A stretch of DNA of 64,000 nucleotides from Heracleum sosnowskyi (GCA_030848705.1 CM061238.1:52739133-52803132); one strand, 5' to 3'; counted from the stretch's first letter, positions 47,640 through 59,695 are shown. Numbers and translations: made by a program. The notes: generated by a model not told the origin, from the letters alone.

Positions 47640-48824
47640 ATGGCAACTACTATGTTTCAATCAGTTGGTCTCGAATTTGTCCCTAACAATTATGCAGCAC
47701 CCTTGTCTACTGCGAACGCACCAGAGGCATTTCACTTGTTTCAGAATTTCCTTTCTCAATCAGATATTGGGCAAGCGCTTGTGGAACCAGCAAAGCTGTC
47801 TGGAGTTCAAATCAAAGCATTCTGGGAAACTGGTGTTTATGATGATGGAGGAGAGGCTGGAACTCCTTCTATTATCTTTGAGTTTGGTGAACAAGAGTAT
47901 GTGGTCACTCCAACCACAGTTCGTGATGCTCTTGGGTTTGAAGACTTCAATGCATACACTATTTATGTTGGTGATGTTGAGCTTCAAAGGATGATGAGGG
48001 AGATAGGTTACTCTGGGTCTTTGGCAAGGACAGGTAACCTGAAGCGACCGTTCTTGAGGAAGGAATGGAGTTTCTTCTTCGACTGCATTACAAGGGCGTT
48101 CGGCAAGAAATGTACTAATTGGGATGCTATTCCAATAGATAGTCTGCAAATCGGGTATTCTCTTCTCTATGATGCTCACTTTGATTTTGCTAGACTTGTT
48201 TTGATTAATATTGAAGAAAAGATGACAGAGAATAGGGGAGTAGTTTATTTTGCTCGTTTTTGTCAATTAATCTTTTCTGCGTGTGTTGATGGGGTTGAGA
48301 TTGCTGAGGATGCTGTAATTCCCTCATTCAAATTGCATAAAAGAATATTTTCTGATTTGACTAATAAGGACATCAAGAAAGGCAATGTTAGTGAATTGTT
48401 GCTTCCTGCTTCAATCCAACAATTTCTACAACCTCAACCACAACCTCAACCAGAGTCTACATCCCAAAGACCAAAAACTGGGGGTAGGACTAAGCATAGA
48501 GCTTTCAAGGCTGCTACACCTTCAGTTGCTAATGATTTACCAACCTCTGTTGGTACTTCAAGGAAAAAGAGAAGAGCAAATACACCTACTTCTAATGAGG
48601 ATAGGGATTCTGATGCAAATGAGTCTATCCATACCAAGAAGAGGAAGCTGGTTGCTGCATATCTTTTTGATGGATTAATTCCTGATTCTACAACTGCTGC
48701 AGCTCCAGAGATTGTAATTAAAGATATTTCTGAAAAAGCTACTGTGCCTGAAGAAGCCAGAGCAAACTCTGATGATTTTCTTGAGCCTATTCTAGAGATG
48801 GATATTGAAGAAAATCTTGTAGCA

Positions 48825-48829
48825 CATCC
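48825..48829 (+). repeat. Target-site duplication of F (left)
   Basis: CATCC, repeated at 49948-49952. Confidence 0.88.
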
Positions 48830-49947
48830 TGTTGGGTTTTATACTAAACTATTCATTTGTAGTATATAAACATTGTCCATTTTATTGAGAATCTTGATTG
48901 CATATTTTTACATTGTTTGTTTATTATATATTGTGGATAATTTAGTATCAAATGGGATAACAGAAGATTAAATTATCAGTGTCTATATATAATATAAAGG
49001 GTTCACAGTTTAAGTGGAATTAGACAAACCACTGGAATAACTGAAGTATTATTTGGGAATAGTTTATCTTGACTATTAAATAATACTTGTATACTTTGTG
49101 TATATTGAACAGGATCGAAATATTAGAATTGTTCTTCTATTCTGACAATAAAGAAGAACTAAGATTCTATGATATTATTAATGCTTAGGTTCTCAATCCA
49201 AGTGTAGTGATTGACACTTGTATGCAATGCACATGCTTTGATTCATATGTGATGTAATTAATTGTTAATTATAATATTATGTATTGAGCAATGACATTGC
49301 ATGCAGAGTGGGATATTATTAATATTCAGGTTGATGATGTCCTCTTGAAAGCTCATAAAGATAATTATGCTTTAGTCCTGCAGGCAGATTTGTTCTTGCA
49401 TAATTATAAGGTTGAGTGGATGATCAAGGATAAAAAAGATATTAATTAAATTAATTATCAGAAATTAATTTAATTAATGGACATATGATATCTTAAACAT
49501 GGGGAATTTAATAAGCAAATAATAAGGAGCCGAAATTAATAATAACATAATTACGGTATTAGGAAAGGTAGTGCAAATATTAATTCGTTAGTGGATAGAA
49601 TTAATATTTAATGACATTGGGCTTGACCCAGAATGTCATTGGGAGACCCGACCTAATTGTCCATGATCCCTACCGGAGCCTATATATATTCTTGTTCTCC
49701 TAAAGCTGCAAAAAAGAAGAATTCGAGATTAAAAACCTAGGGCAGCCGCAAGGAACTAGGGTTTTGGGATTTCGAGGCTTTAAGGAGAGGAAACTTTGGG
49801 AGATCGAAGGCCACACTTCGCTCAAAGGGAATCAAGGAATTCAGTAGAAGACGTGGATCAGAATCGTGGCGATAAGGTAAAGTTTTCTTTTCAAACTCAT
49901 AATCAATCATATAGTAAAACGCAGAACAGTAATCATATGTCCCAACA
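48830..49947 (+). mobile_element. Solo LTR F
   Basis: 1118 bp starting TGTTGGG and ending CCCAACA (7-bp inverted ends, TG..CA), flanked by CATCC on both sides, with no internal region. This is the classical product of recombination between two LTRs of one element. A TATATATATT near 49680 followed by a leader-like stretch suggests a promoter, which would fix orientation as plus; orientation is otherwise uncertain. Its parent family is not otherwise seen in the window. Confidence 0.85.
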
Positions 49948-49952
49948 CATCC
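49948..49952 (+). repeat. Target-site duplication of F (right)
   Basis: CATCC, copy of 48825-48829. Confidence 0.88.
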
Positions 49953-52340
49953 TACTGCAACTCTTGAAGAGTTTGGCAGTATTGGTGAAACAGAGGATGT
50001 GGCAGCTGATCAACCAACAGTCGTAATGGATGAGTCTTTAGCTACTCATACAAAGATTCTCTCTGTCACTCACCAGGTTATTGAAAAAGGTGAAGAGGTT
50101 GATCAGACAGCAAAGGCTGTAGCTGAGGAAAATGTTCTTGAAAATACTGCTGAAAATGAAGTTGGAGTTGATAAAGAGCCTGTTGTTGCTACTTCTGAGA
50201 CAGTTGATGAGAACTTACACTCTGAACATGCAGCTAATGAAGCATTTGTTCAAGACAATGTTCCAGTACATTCTGCTCTTAATGATGCACAAGAAAATGT
50301 TTCTAAGAATGTATCTGATTCTTCAAGTGCAAACTCGGATGATGGTGCAGCTGATTCATTTTCTCCAAGGGTACTGCTCAATCAAATCCTAAAGTGCATG
50401 ATGTTGGAGGTACATCTCAACGTGATACTGAAGCTCATTTTCAAGACATGTACTTTGCCAATTGGTCAAGTCCTGACTGTATTTTTCCTGAGCAAAGAGC
50501 AGCTGAATTTGTCTCAAAGTCTGCTTCTACTATCAAGAATCCAGAGCTACTTGCACATCTCAAAGCTACAATTGTTCAAATCAAGTCTCTTAACAATCGT
50601 TTTGATGTCACTCAAAAAGATGTTATTGGACTGAGAAATGATGTTGCTACAAGGGAGCTATCTTTGAAGCATGAAAAACTTTCCTTCACTAGAGAACAAG
50701 AAGCTTTAAAGAACAGATTAATCAAGGTTGAAGCAAATCAGAATGTAATGTCTGAGAAGATTGATTCAATTGCTGCGTCACTTGAGTTGCTCACCTCAGT
50801 TTTAATTCCTGATGATGTCAAAAAGGGGGAGAGATTATCTAAAGACAAATGCAAGAAATCTCAAACTCTGAGTAGACAGGATGATACTACTGATGGTGGT
50901 GCAAAAGGAAGAGAGTCAAGGTCCAAATTAATTCAAGATCAAGGGAGATTAAGGACAAACTCTGCTAGAGCAAACTCTGATAAAGTAAATACTGGTGCTC
51001 AATCTACTTAAAAAGCCAAAAGCTTATTGCTTACTTCTCAACCAAATACTGATGAAGAGATTGCAACCCAGTTATTTTTGGAAGAACATAGTGCTGATGC
51101 AACTATTGAAGATATTGAAGCTGAAGAGAAAATGCTAGCTGAAGAGCATGAAAAGAATTTAAAGTCTGGGAAGGTAAAGAAAATTGTGAAGGTTTCAAGG
51201 CCTAAAGAAAGAGGAGTTATTATTAAAGAAAATGTTGACTCTCAACAGAGTTTACAACAAGCAAAGAGGGCTGTAGAAACTAAGCTTGATAAAGGCAAAG
51301 GAAAGGTTGTGGAAGAACATCAGATGATGAAGAAAGCTCAAACAACCTCTGACAATGCTCAAGTTGTTCAAACAATGGAAGTTGTGACAACCACTGATAC
51401 TACTCAAGTTATACAGACTAAACTATCTTCTGAACTTCAAAGAACTTTTGCTAAACCAGTCATGGCTCAACAAACTCTGATTCCTGGAAATGTCAATGTT
51501 CTCCAAAGCAAAACCATCATGGGTAAAGAATCAAGAGATAGATCTGGTTTAGGATCTCATAGAGAAAAGAGAGTAAACAATAGTCCTATGGATCAAACTT
51601 CATTAGCTGAACCAGGTGTTGGTGTGACTCAGGAAAATCTTGATAATTTAGAGTCGGTTCAGTTAATTCATCATAAAGGACTGAAAAAGGATTCTCTGTT
51701 ATACTTCAAGGCTGATGGCAGAGTATACATAGTTGGTGAAGCTGATATTGGATTAAAGATGAAAGAAGAGCTGGAGTATGTACTGTATATACTGAAAGTA
51801 AAAAATCAAAGAACTCATCAAGCATCTGAGGTATTAAGAAGCAGAATGGTGAAAGCTAGAGCTCTTTGTGGCCTAAAGACTGCTGGTGCTTACATACCGA
51901 AGTAAAGAGATTATAATGGAAAGCTTGTTGAGATGCAAAGAAACAGTGCAAGACTCAGAACAGATCTTGGCATAAAGGTGTTGGAATTTAATCTGGATTC
52001 AGATAAATCTTTCATAATAAAGCTAGGAAATGATATGAGGAAGAACATTATCTATGCTCTAAGGGTTGCTATCTATCAAACTGGAGAGAGTGATCCAGAG
52101 TTGAAAGAGCTAAAGAAGATAATGATAGCTGAGCTAGAGAGAGCTGAGAGAAGACTGCTTATGGACTACATCAGGACTATACCTGATATTGAAGAAATTA
52201 AGTAAATGGAGTCTGTAAGTTTTTTATAGTTTTCTGTTCTAAGTTAAATATAAACTCTGTGATTTTATAAACACTGCATTTGTTATATGTTTTGACATCA
52301 TCAATTATCTGTTAACTTGTACATTTTAGTATGAACAAGT

Positions 52341-52350
52341 TGGGGGAGAT
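52341..52350 (+). other. Polypurine tract of C
   Basis: TGGGGGAGAT directly before the 3' LTR. Confidence 0.9.
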
Positions 52351-52846
52351 TGTTAGATATAATTTCTGATGTTTGTTTATCAGTGTTTAAAGTACCAGGA
52401 AACTATCAGAGTTTAGCTGGAGGACCAGTCAGAGTTTGTTAAAGTCTGATGGTCAGAGTTTGCTTAGCAGTCGGTGTAAAAGTCAATGAAGATTCTAGAA
52501 GCGATATTCTTTGAAGATGGAAAGAAGCAAAGAGATATCGAGATGGCTAAGGAAACGGAACAGAAGACAGAAGCAATTCTAAATTGATATTAATTGTATA
52601 GCTGATTTATAGGAATATCAATTAGAAGATTGTACGTAGCTGTGTACTATATAAACACAGATAGGTTAACCCTAAAAGGTATGCGAATACGTGAATTATC
52701 ATTCTTGTAACCTAGCAGCTCTCTGTGATATTTTACATCACTGAGAGAGGAGTTTTTAATTCCATTCAGTTTATTATTCATAAACAGTGTTCTTATTGTT
52801 ATTCTTATACATCTATTTGATTATATATTGTGTATTCGGCCTAACA
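52351..52846 (+). repeat. 3' LTR of element C
   Basis: 496 bp, same length as the 5' LTR, about 6 mismatches by eye. Confidence 0.95.
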
Positions 52847-52851
52847 TAACC
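52847..52851 (+). repeat. Target-site duplication of C (right)
   Basis: TAACC, copy of 40175-40179. Confidence 0.94.
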
Positions 52852-53236
52852 TAATTTTGTAACAAACTCAAAAAGAGTCGAGTCTGAAACATTATCAGGA
52901 ACAGCATCACCAAGAACAGGTAAATGCAGGGCTTCCTCCACAATTGCAGGAGTCACACAGTGATTAACTCCATTCCATTCAAAGTTCATCAGGATTGAGC
53001 CAGAATTGTCTTTTCCAAAAGAAACTGTATTCCATACCTGCATAACTGACTTGAAAGCAACACTTGCAGGTTCTGTTAGAGCATACTTAAATGGACTTGA
53101 AGTAAGAAAATCCTGGATTATATGGAACTCGATCAGTAGGCAATTCCTGATGGTCTAGAATAGCTACAAAATTATTAGCGGCAAAAGTAACACCACTAAT
53201 CACAGTCTGTTTGTTCATGAATGATGAAGACGCCAT
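52852..53236 (-). pseudogene. Env-like ORF of B, N-terminal segment
   Basis: Minus strand from ATG at 53236, 142 bp after the pol stop. It reads MASSSFMNKQTVISGVTFA, then after one frame change EFHIIQDFLTSSPFKYALTE and VWNTVSFG, then FEWNGVNHCVTPAIVEEAL. This aligns with the start of the C env-like protein. It breaks at the C insertion and continues at 40179. One frameshift lies near 53110-53150. Confidence 0.82.
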
Positions 53237-53378
53237 TAAAACAATATAGAAAGCTTGAGAATTGAGATTTAAAAAATAGGGTTCTTGAGCACAGAGAGAG
53301 AAAGAAGATGAAAAACTGATGATGAGAGAGTAATCAGAAATTTAGAAAATCAAATGGATTTCTTCTCTGTAGCTTTTC

Positions 53379-56300
53379 TCAGAAATTCTCAAAGATCATC
53401 ATTCCAAGTTCATTTACCAACTTATTGAAAGTAGCTTCAGGCAGTGGCTTGGTGAATATATCAGCTAGTTGTTGATCAGTAGGAACAAAATGTAGTTCAA
53501 TTGTTCCTTCCAGAACCCGTTCTCTTATAAAATGATATCTGATACTGATGTGTTTAGTAAGAGAATGCTGAACTGGATTTCCTGCCATTGCAATAGCACT
53601 TTGGTTATCACAATAAATAGGTATTTTTGAGTATGACAGGCCATAATCCAACAACTGATTTCTCATCCACATTATCTGAGCACAACAACTTCCTGCAGTA
53701 ATGTACTCAGCTTCTGCAGTTGAGGTAGAGATAGACTTTTGCTTTTTACTAAACCATGAAACTAGTCTACCACCCAAAAACTGACAACTTCCTGAAGTAC
53801 TTTTCCTGTCTATCTTGCATCCTGCAAAATCAACATCTGAATAACCACAGAAACCAAAATCTGATTCCCTTGCATACCAAAGGCCAAGTGAAGGAGTGCC
53901 TTTGAGATATTTGAAAATTCTTTTAACTGCAATCAGATGAGGTTCCCTAGGTTTTGCTTGAAATATTGCACACAGACAGGTTGCAAACATGATATCTGGT
54001 CTACTTGCAGTGAGATACAATAAAGAGCCAATCATTCCTCTGTAATGAGTTACATCTACATCAGTACCTTGATCAGGATCAAGTTTGGTAGCTGTAGCTA
54101 TGGGAGTACTTGCAGTAGTACAATCTTCCATGTTAAACCTTTTCAACAAATTCTTTGTGTATTTTGACTGATTGATAAAAATGCCATCATCAGTCTGTTT
54201 AACCTGAAGACCAAGAAAATAACTCATTTCTCCCATCATGCTCATTTGATATCTTGACTGCATAAGCTTAGAAAACTTTTCACACAGCTTATTGTTTGTT
54301 GACCCAAAAATGATATCATCAACATAAATCTGAACTAAAAGCAAATCCTTTCCATGATTCAAATAGAATAAAGTTTTATCAATGGTACCTCGTTTGAATC
54401 CACTTTCCAGTAAGAATTGAGTTAGGGTTTGATACCATGCTCTTGGAGCTTGCTTTAGTCCATAAAGTGCCTTATCCAATCTGTAGACATGATTTGGATA
54501 TTTAGGATTAATGAAACCAGGAGGCTGTTCAACATATACCTCTTCCTCCAGTTCACCATTTAAGAAAAGACTTTTCACATCCATCTGGAAAACCTCGAAT
54601 TTCTTATGACCTGCATATGCCAGAAAGATCCTGATGGCCTCTAGTCTTGCAACAGGAGCAAAAGTTTCATCATAGTCAATTCCTTCTTGTTGAGAATACC
54701 CCTTTGCAACTAGTCTTGCTTTGTTTCTGATAATTACACCATCTGAATCAGTCTTATTTTTGAAAATCCATTTTGTACCAACAATTGACCTGTTCTTTGG
54801 TCTTGGCACCAGTTTTCAGACTTCATTCCTTTCAAATTCATTCAATTCTTCTTGCATTGCAGTAACCCAATCAGCATCTTCAAGTGCATCTTCAACTTTC
54901 TTTGGCTCCTCTTTTGACAGAAAGTTATTATATAGACATTCATTTTGAGTTGCACTTCTTGTCTGAACACCTGCATCAGGATCTCCAATTATCAAATCAG
55001 GAGTATGACTTGCAGTCCATTTCCTTGCTGGTGGTAAGTCATTTCTTGATGTAGATGCTCCCCCTGGATTGGTGTTATCTTGATTAGAAGAATTTGTTCC
55101 ATTAAAAGCTCCCCCTGAATTGTTACTATCTCCTCCTGATGGATTATCAGGATTGTCACTTGAATCAGTATCTGAAGAACTTTGTCCTGATGATTGAATA
55201 GACTCTGAATTTGTAGTAGTTTGCTGTTGCTCCCCCTCAACATTTGCACTACTAGATGAATCATCATTATTTGCATCATCAGTATTAGCACCATGAGGAA
55301 TTGGTGCGTCATCAGGATTTGATGGATCATCAGGATTTGGTGACCCATCAGTATCTGATGAATTGACAAGATCTGATTCATTTTCTTCAGGTTCCTTGGT
55401 AGCTTCATTTTCAAAAACCAATCTATCATGTGAGTCTTCATTCAATCCAATTATCTTCTTATCATCAAAAGATACGTGTATTGACTCCATGACAGTTCTT
55501 GTTCTCAAGTTAAAAACTCTTAAGGCTCTTGATGCAGGATAGCCTATGAAAATTCCCTCATCAGCCTTTGTTTCAAACTTTCCTAGCTGTTCAGGATGAG
55601 TTCTGAGAACAAAACATTTACAGCCAAACACATGCAGATGCTTCAAACTTGGTTTCTCCTTCTTGAGTGATTGATAAGGAGTAACACCATGTCTGTTTAT
55701 CAATGTGAGATTTTGAGTATAGCATGCTGTGTTGACTGCTTCTGCCCAGAAATATGTAGGTAATTTAGCTTCTTCCAACATAGTTCTGCCAGCTTCAATA
55801 AGAGTTCTATTTTTCCTTTCAACTACTCCATTTTGCTGAGGTGTGCCAGGAGCAGAGAATTGTTGAATAATTCCTTTGTATTTGCAGAACTCTTCCATCT
55901 TTGAATTCTTGAATTCAGTACCATTATCACTCCTCAGTATCTTGACTTTGTACTTTGTGGTTGTCTCAATCATTCTCATATGATCCAACAATATTTCAGG
56001 AGTTTCATCTTTTCTGTGTAGAAAATACACCCAGGTGAATCTAGAATATTCATCAACAATTACAAGAGTGTACCTTTTCTTACTGATGGACATAATGTTG
56101 ACTGGTCCAAATAGATCAAGATGCAGCATGTGATATGGTTCTTCAATAGAGGATTCTGATTTACTCTGAAATGATGTCCTTCTTTGTTTAGCCTTTTGAC
56201 AAGAATCACAGAGTCCATCAGGAGTATACAAAGCTTCAGGTAATCCTCTCACTAAATCTTTCTTAACCAACTCATTGATATTGCTGAAGTTGAGATGAGA

Positions 56301-56735
56301 AAGCTTCTTGTGCCAATTCCAACTTTCATCTACTGATGCTTTACTGATTAGACATGTAGGGGAGCCATCAGTATTTGAGAGAATGTTGGCTTCATAAATG
56401 TTACCATGCCTGTAGCCAGACAGTGCTATATTTCCTGTTTCTTTGCTGACTACTTCACAATGTGTGGAATAGAAATTGACATGATAACCTCTGTCAGTGA
56501 TTTGACTAATACTCAACAGGTTGTGTTTTAGTCCCTTCACTAGAGCTACTTTTTCAATGATGACATTTCCAATGATTATATTGTCATATCCCAATGTTTG
56601 TCCAATATTGCCATCTCCATAAGACACAGTTGGGCCAGCTTTTTCCTCATATTCTGATAACAGGGCCTTGTTTCCAGTCATGTGCACAGAACATCCACTA
56701 TCCATGACTAACAGATTTTTCTTTTTACCCTGCAA
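53379..56735 (-). pseudogene. pol: Pol of element B, one nonsense codon
   Basis: A single frame of about 1119 codons, interrupted only by TGA at 54816-54818, where A has TGG (VWKLVPRPK). Protease VMDSGCSVHMTG, zinc motif (HKKLSH, CDSCQKAKQ), integrase (LFGPVN, VIVDEYSRFTW, RSDNGTEFKN, GTPQQNGVVERKN). The acidic linker has NPDD repeats and three GGGGGAG tracts on this strand. RT has GYSQQEGIDYDE, MDVKSLFLNG and YVDDI; RNase H has YSDVDFAGCKIDRKS, STAEAEYITAGS and CDNQSAIAM. It ends LVNELGMMIFENF. It is the most complete pol in the window and the best template for what A lost. The pol frame is +1 to gag. Confidence 0.94.
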
Positions 56736-56751
56736 TCAGAATGTTAAAACA

Positions 56752-59064
56752 CTAGTTAGAATGTTTAGGAACCCACACTTGTTGGGTTCCTTTTCCATGC
56801 AATTTATTAAATTTAGCAGCAGAAGACTTTCTGACTTTAGCAGTCCTGACAGAATTAACTCCATCAGGATTTGCTTTGTCAGTATCAGTATTAACAAAAG
56901 CATGCTTCACTGTGACATTCTCAATTCTACCAGACTTTGTACTTTTATCAAACTTAGGCAATGGATCATAAAAGTTATAGTACAAATAATGGTATTCTGC
57001 ACAAGTATAAATAGAATGCCATATACTACCACAATGAAAATAGGACTTCTGTGGTTTATAAAATATTGATCTACTCCTCACATCAGAAATATGAATTTCA
57101 GTACTTTTCTTTAAACTCTTTTTACAATCAATGGCAAGATGATTAGAGTTACCACAGGTAAAACAACATTTCTTAGGTGCATTTGGGACATATTTATAAC
57201 CATTTTCTTTATTAATCCCAATTTTACCATTCCTGTTTCTTTTGACACTAGGTTCCTTCTTCTTATCTGTAACTTCACAGATTTTATCCTTGAGTTGTTT
57301 CTGAGACATTAAACCTACATTCTTAGTAACTTTACTCATGACAGGTTTAGACTTAATAATTTTAACACTTTGAACAGAAGTAGATCCCTTTTCAAAAGTT
57401 GAATTGGAATCCTTACCAAAAACAAAATTAACAAGAGTAATCTTAGATTTGGTTTTGTCTATAACATGTCTATAGGTTTTTGGACTTACTGTCTCATCAA
57501 CAACAATTTTCTCTTTCAATTTCTTATCTTCATCTGACTTATACCCTAGACACTCTTTCCAATTCTTAGAGGTATTAATCTCATGAAATTTTCTACCAGA
57601 GTCTGTCCAGGTTCTGATTTTCTCATCAGCATATTCAAGTTCCTTTTCAAGAGCAGTACATTTAAGTTTCATATCTAAGTACATGTGTTTAGCATTATCA
57701 CATTCTATCTGTACTTTTTGCATGCGAGAAAATTCAGCTTCTAAATGCTCATTCCTTTTCCTAAGTTCAGACATCTCAGATAAGATTCTAGTATTTTCAG
57801 CAGTTTCACTTCTAAAGCTAATATGCAATGACTTTAGAAAAGGTCTTAACTCAGAAGTATTATCAATATCAAAATCAAAGACAATATTTAGTACCTTATC
57901 ATCAGGAATAGCAGTATCATCAGTATTGGCCATTAGGGCATAGTTGACCACCTCAGTATCAAATTCTGAGGAAGAGTCCATCCAATCCTTGCTTGATGTG
58001 ATGAGTGCCTTTGTCTTCTTGCACTCACTAGCAAAGTGTCCCATACCATTACACTTGTAGCATCTAACCTTTGACTTGTCAAATTTGCTACCCTTGATGT
58101 CCTTTTTGATATACTTGTCTTTGTCTACATTAAAGGTCCTTTTCTGGAAGTTGCCTTGTCTTCTAGCCTTCCTGAACTTCATCTTTTTGAAGCCTCTGAC
58201 AATCATAGCAACCATCTCTTCCATGTCTGAGACAGAAGAGTCATCATCAGTATTGACATCAGGATTGCCATCAGTATCTGATGAAGAGTCATCATGATCT
58301 GACTCAACTATTCTTGATTTCCTTCTAGAGACCTCCATAGCTTTTCCTTTTGATTTTGCCTCTACATTCAAGGCAATGGTCTTTGCCTTGCTGCTTCTCT
58401 TATTCTTTCTCTGTTGAACTTCAAGATCATGAGTTCTTAGAATTCCATAGACTTCATCAAGAGACACAGTGTTGAGATCATACTGATGTCTAATGATAGA
58501 AGTTTGAGTATCCCATTCTTCTGGTAAAGCTCTTAGAAACTTGGTATTTGAATCTTCAGGAACATATTCCTTGCCAACTAAAGATAGATTGTTCAGGAGT
58601 GTCAGAAATCTATCATATAAATCAGTCAGGCTCTCATCAGGTCTTGCATCAAATTGTTCATATTATTGAATTAAAAGAGCCCTTCTGTTTTTCTTGACAG
58701 ATGCAGATCCTTGGCATTGAGTTTCCAAAGTATCCCAGATTTCTTTTGCAGACTTGCATGCAATCACTCTGTTGGACATGACAGCATCAAGACTATTGTG
58801 CAGGATGTTCTTTATCTTTGCCTCCCTGAGTACATGAGCTGTTTCTTCTGGAGTCCATTCACTCTTAGCCTTGACCACATAGTGTTCTGGTACAGTTTCT
58901 GTTCGTTCTATGATCCTGGTAGGAATATATGGTCCATCACGAATCCTGTCCAAATAATCAGGATCCATAGCCTCCAGGTACATCAACATCTTTACCTTCC
59001 ATGTTGGATATTCTGATTTCTTCAGGATGGGAATTTTCATGCTTTCATACTTGGTTGTCGACAT
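56752..59064 (-). pseudogene. gag: Gag of element B, one nonsense codon
   Basis: A 770-codon frame starting at ATG 59064 (MSTTKYESMKIPIL, as in A), the same length as A Gag. It is broken once, by TAA at 58663-58665, where A has GAA (IQEYEQF). The first CCHC knuckle (CYKCNGMGHFASEC) is intact. The second reads CFTCGNSNHLAIDC. The third has lost its first Cys (YFHCGSIWHSIYTC). The acidic NPD/NTD segment and coiled-coil stretch are as in A. Confidence 0.94.
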
Positions 59065-59099
59065 CTTAGATCGTATCTGATTCAAATTTAAATCAGTCT

Positions 59100-59111
59100 G
59101 CTCTGATACCA
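59100..59111 (-). other. Primer binding site of B
   Basis: TGGTATCAGAGC on the minus strand, 2 nt from the LTR. Confidence 0.93.
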
Positions 59112-59113
59112 AT

Positions 59114-59690
59114 TGTTGCCCAGTGATAAACAATTGTAGAAGGGGGGTTGAATACAATTGTATAAGATTCTCGACTTATCAAAGTATATATCACAGATAT
59201 GAAAGAATAATAACAGCTTTATTAATTCTGATATAAAACTGTTACAAACTTTCTCAAGAAATTCTAATGTTCTTGAGAGCTTCTTGGTTACAAAGATACT
59301 CGTGTATGTGATCGATTATGTTCTCTCTCATAAATCGAAACCTAAACTGTGTTTATATACTACACAGCTTCTCTATCAATTGCATGATAAGTTCTAATCA
59401 ATTACAGAGATTGAAACCTATCCTAAATTGATAGCTTCATTACTATAAATAAGGAACCGACAAAATAAGCTTCCTTATTTAACTAGACTCCAAATATAAC
59501 TCGAAATAGAAATCCTGATCAGCTTCCAGTTCTGATGATCAATCCTGATCCCAGTCCTGATGTAGATATCCTGGTGACAATCCTGATACTGACGCTTGAT
59601 CAAATACTGATGACCATGTTATACTGATGACGTCAGCAATCCTGATCAGTTAAGTCTAGATCCTGATGATCATTGAATCCTGATCTAACA
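59114..59690 (-). repeat. 5' LTR of element B
   Basis: 577 bp, partner of 28525-29100. A TATA-type GTATATAAAC (minus) is at 59351-59360. Confidence 0.95.
59130..59161 (-). other. U5 hairpin, B 5' LTR
   Basis: ACAATTGTA / TACAATTGT stem; the loop G-run (plus strand) is one base longer than in the other B LTR. Confidence 0.72.
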
Positions 59691-59695
59691 AGCCA
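59691..59695 (+). repeat. Target-site duplication of B (right)
   Basis: AGCCA, copy of 28520-28524. Confidence 0.95.

Larger units (their letters stand above)
47640..52205 (+). pseudogene. Env-like ORF of element C, split by solo LTR F
   Basis: It starts at ATG 47640. The N-terminal ~240 residues form a conserved domain also seen in B (IIFEFGEQEYVVTPTTVRDAL, RKEWSFFFDCITRAF, CTNWDAIPIDSLQIGYSLLY, VVYFARFCQLIFSACV). A PQ repeat near residue 263 and a basic Ser/Thr-rich part follow. Solo LTR F interrupts at 48830; the frame resumes correctly at 49953. A frame change near 50370 (one base lost), TAA at 51009-51011 and TAA at 51903-51905 are later lesions. The second half is coiled-coil-rich and ends SDPELKELKKIMIAELERAE. 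The total would be about 1150 residues. No signal peptide or transmembrane helix is visible, so envelope function is doubtful; the role is unknown. Confidence 0.87.
40180..52846 (+). mobile_element. Element C: Sirevirus-like copia with env-like ORF
   Basis: 12,667 bp including a 1.1-kb solo LTR; about 11.5 kb without it. It has 496-bp LTRs with about 6 mismatches, TSD TAACC, PBS and PPT. The gene order is complete: gag (intact), pol (four premature stops), a 1.3-kb spacer, and a long env-like ORF (solo LTR, one frameshift, two stops). It is inserted in the env-like ORF of B. Confidence 0.95.
28525..59690 (-). mobile_element. Element B: Sirevirus-like copia, host of C and D
   Basis: Minus-strand element of the same family as A: gag 770 codons in both, matching LTR ends, and the same words. 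LTRs of about 577 bp differ at about 16 positions. After removing C and D its own length is about 11.7 kb. It carries gag, a full pol with RT and RNase H, and env-like. Each reading frame has at least one lesion, so it is not autonomous. Confidence 0.95.

Noticed and set aside
48830..48869. Natural end of the C env-like protein at 48869
   Set aside because: The last 13 codons lie inside solo LTR F. The homologous frame resumes after the second CATCC at 49953.
48823..49955. F as a DNA transposon with an 8-bp CACATCCT duplication
   Set aside because: The repeat is 8 bp, but placing ends at TGTTGGG / CCCAACA gives TG..CA ends with a 5-bp duplication, the standard LTR arrangement. The extra matching bases overlap the LTR ends.
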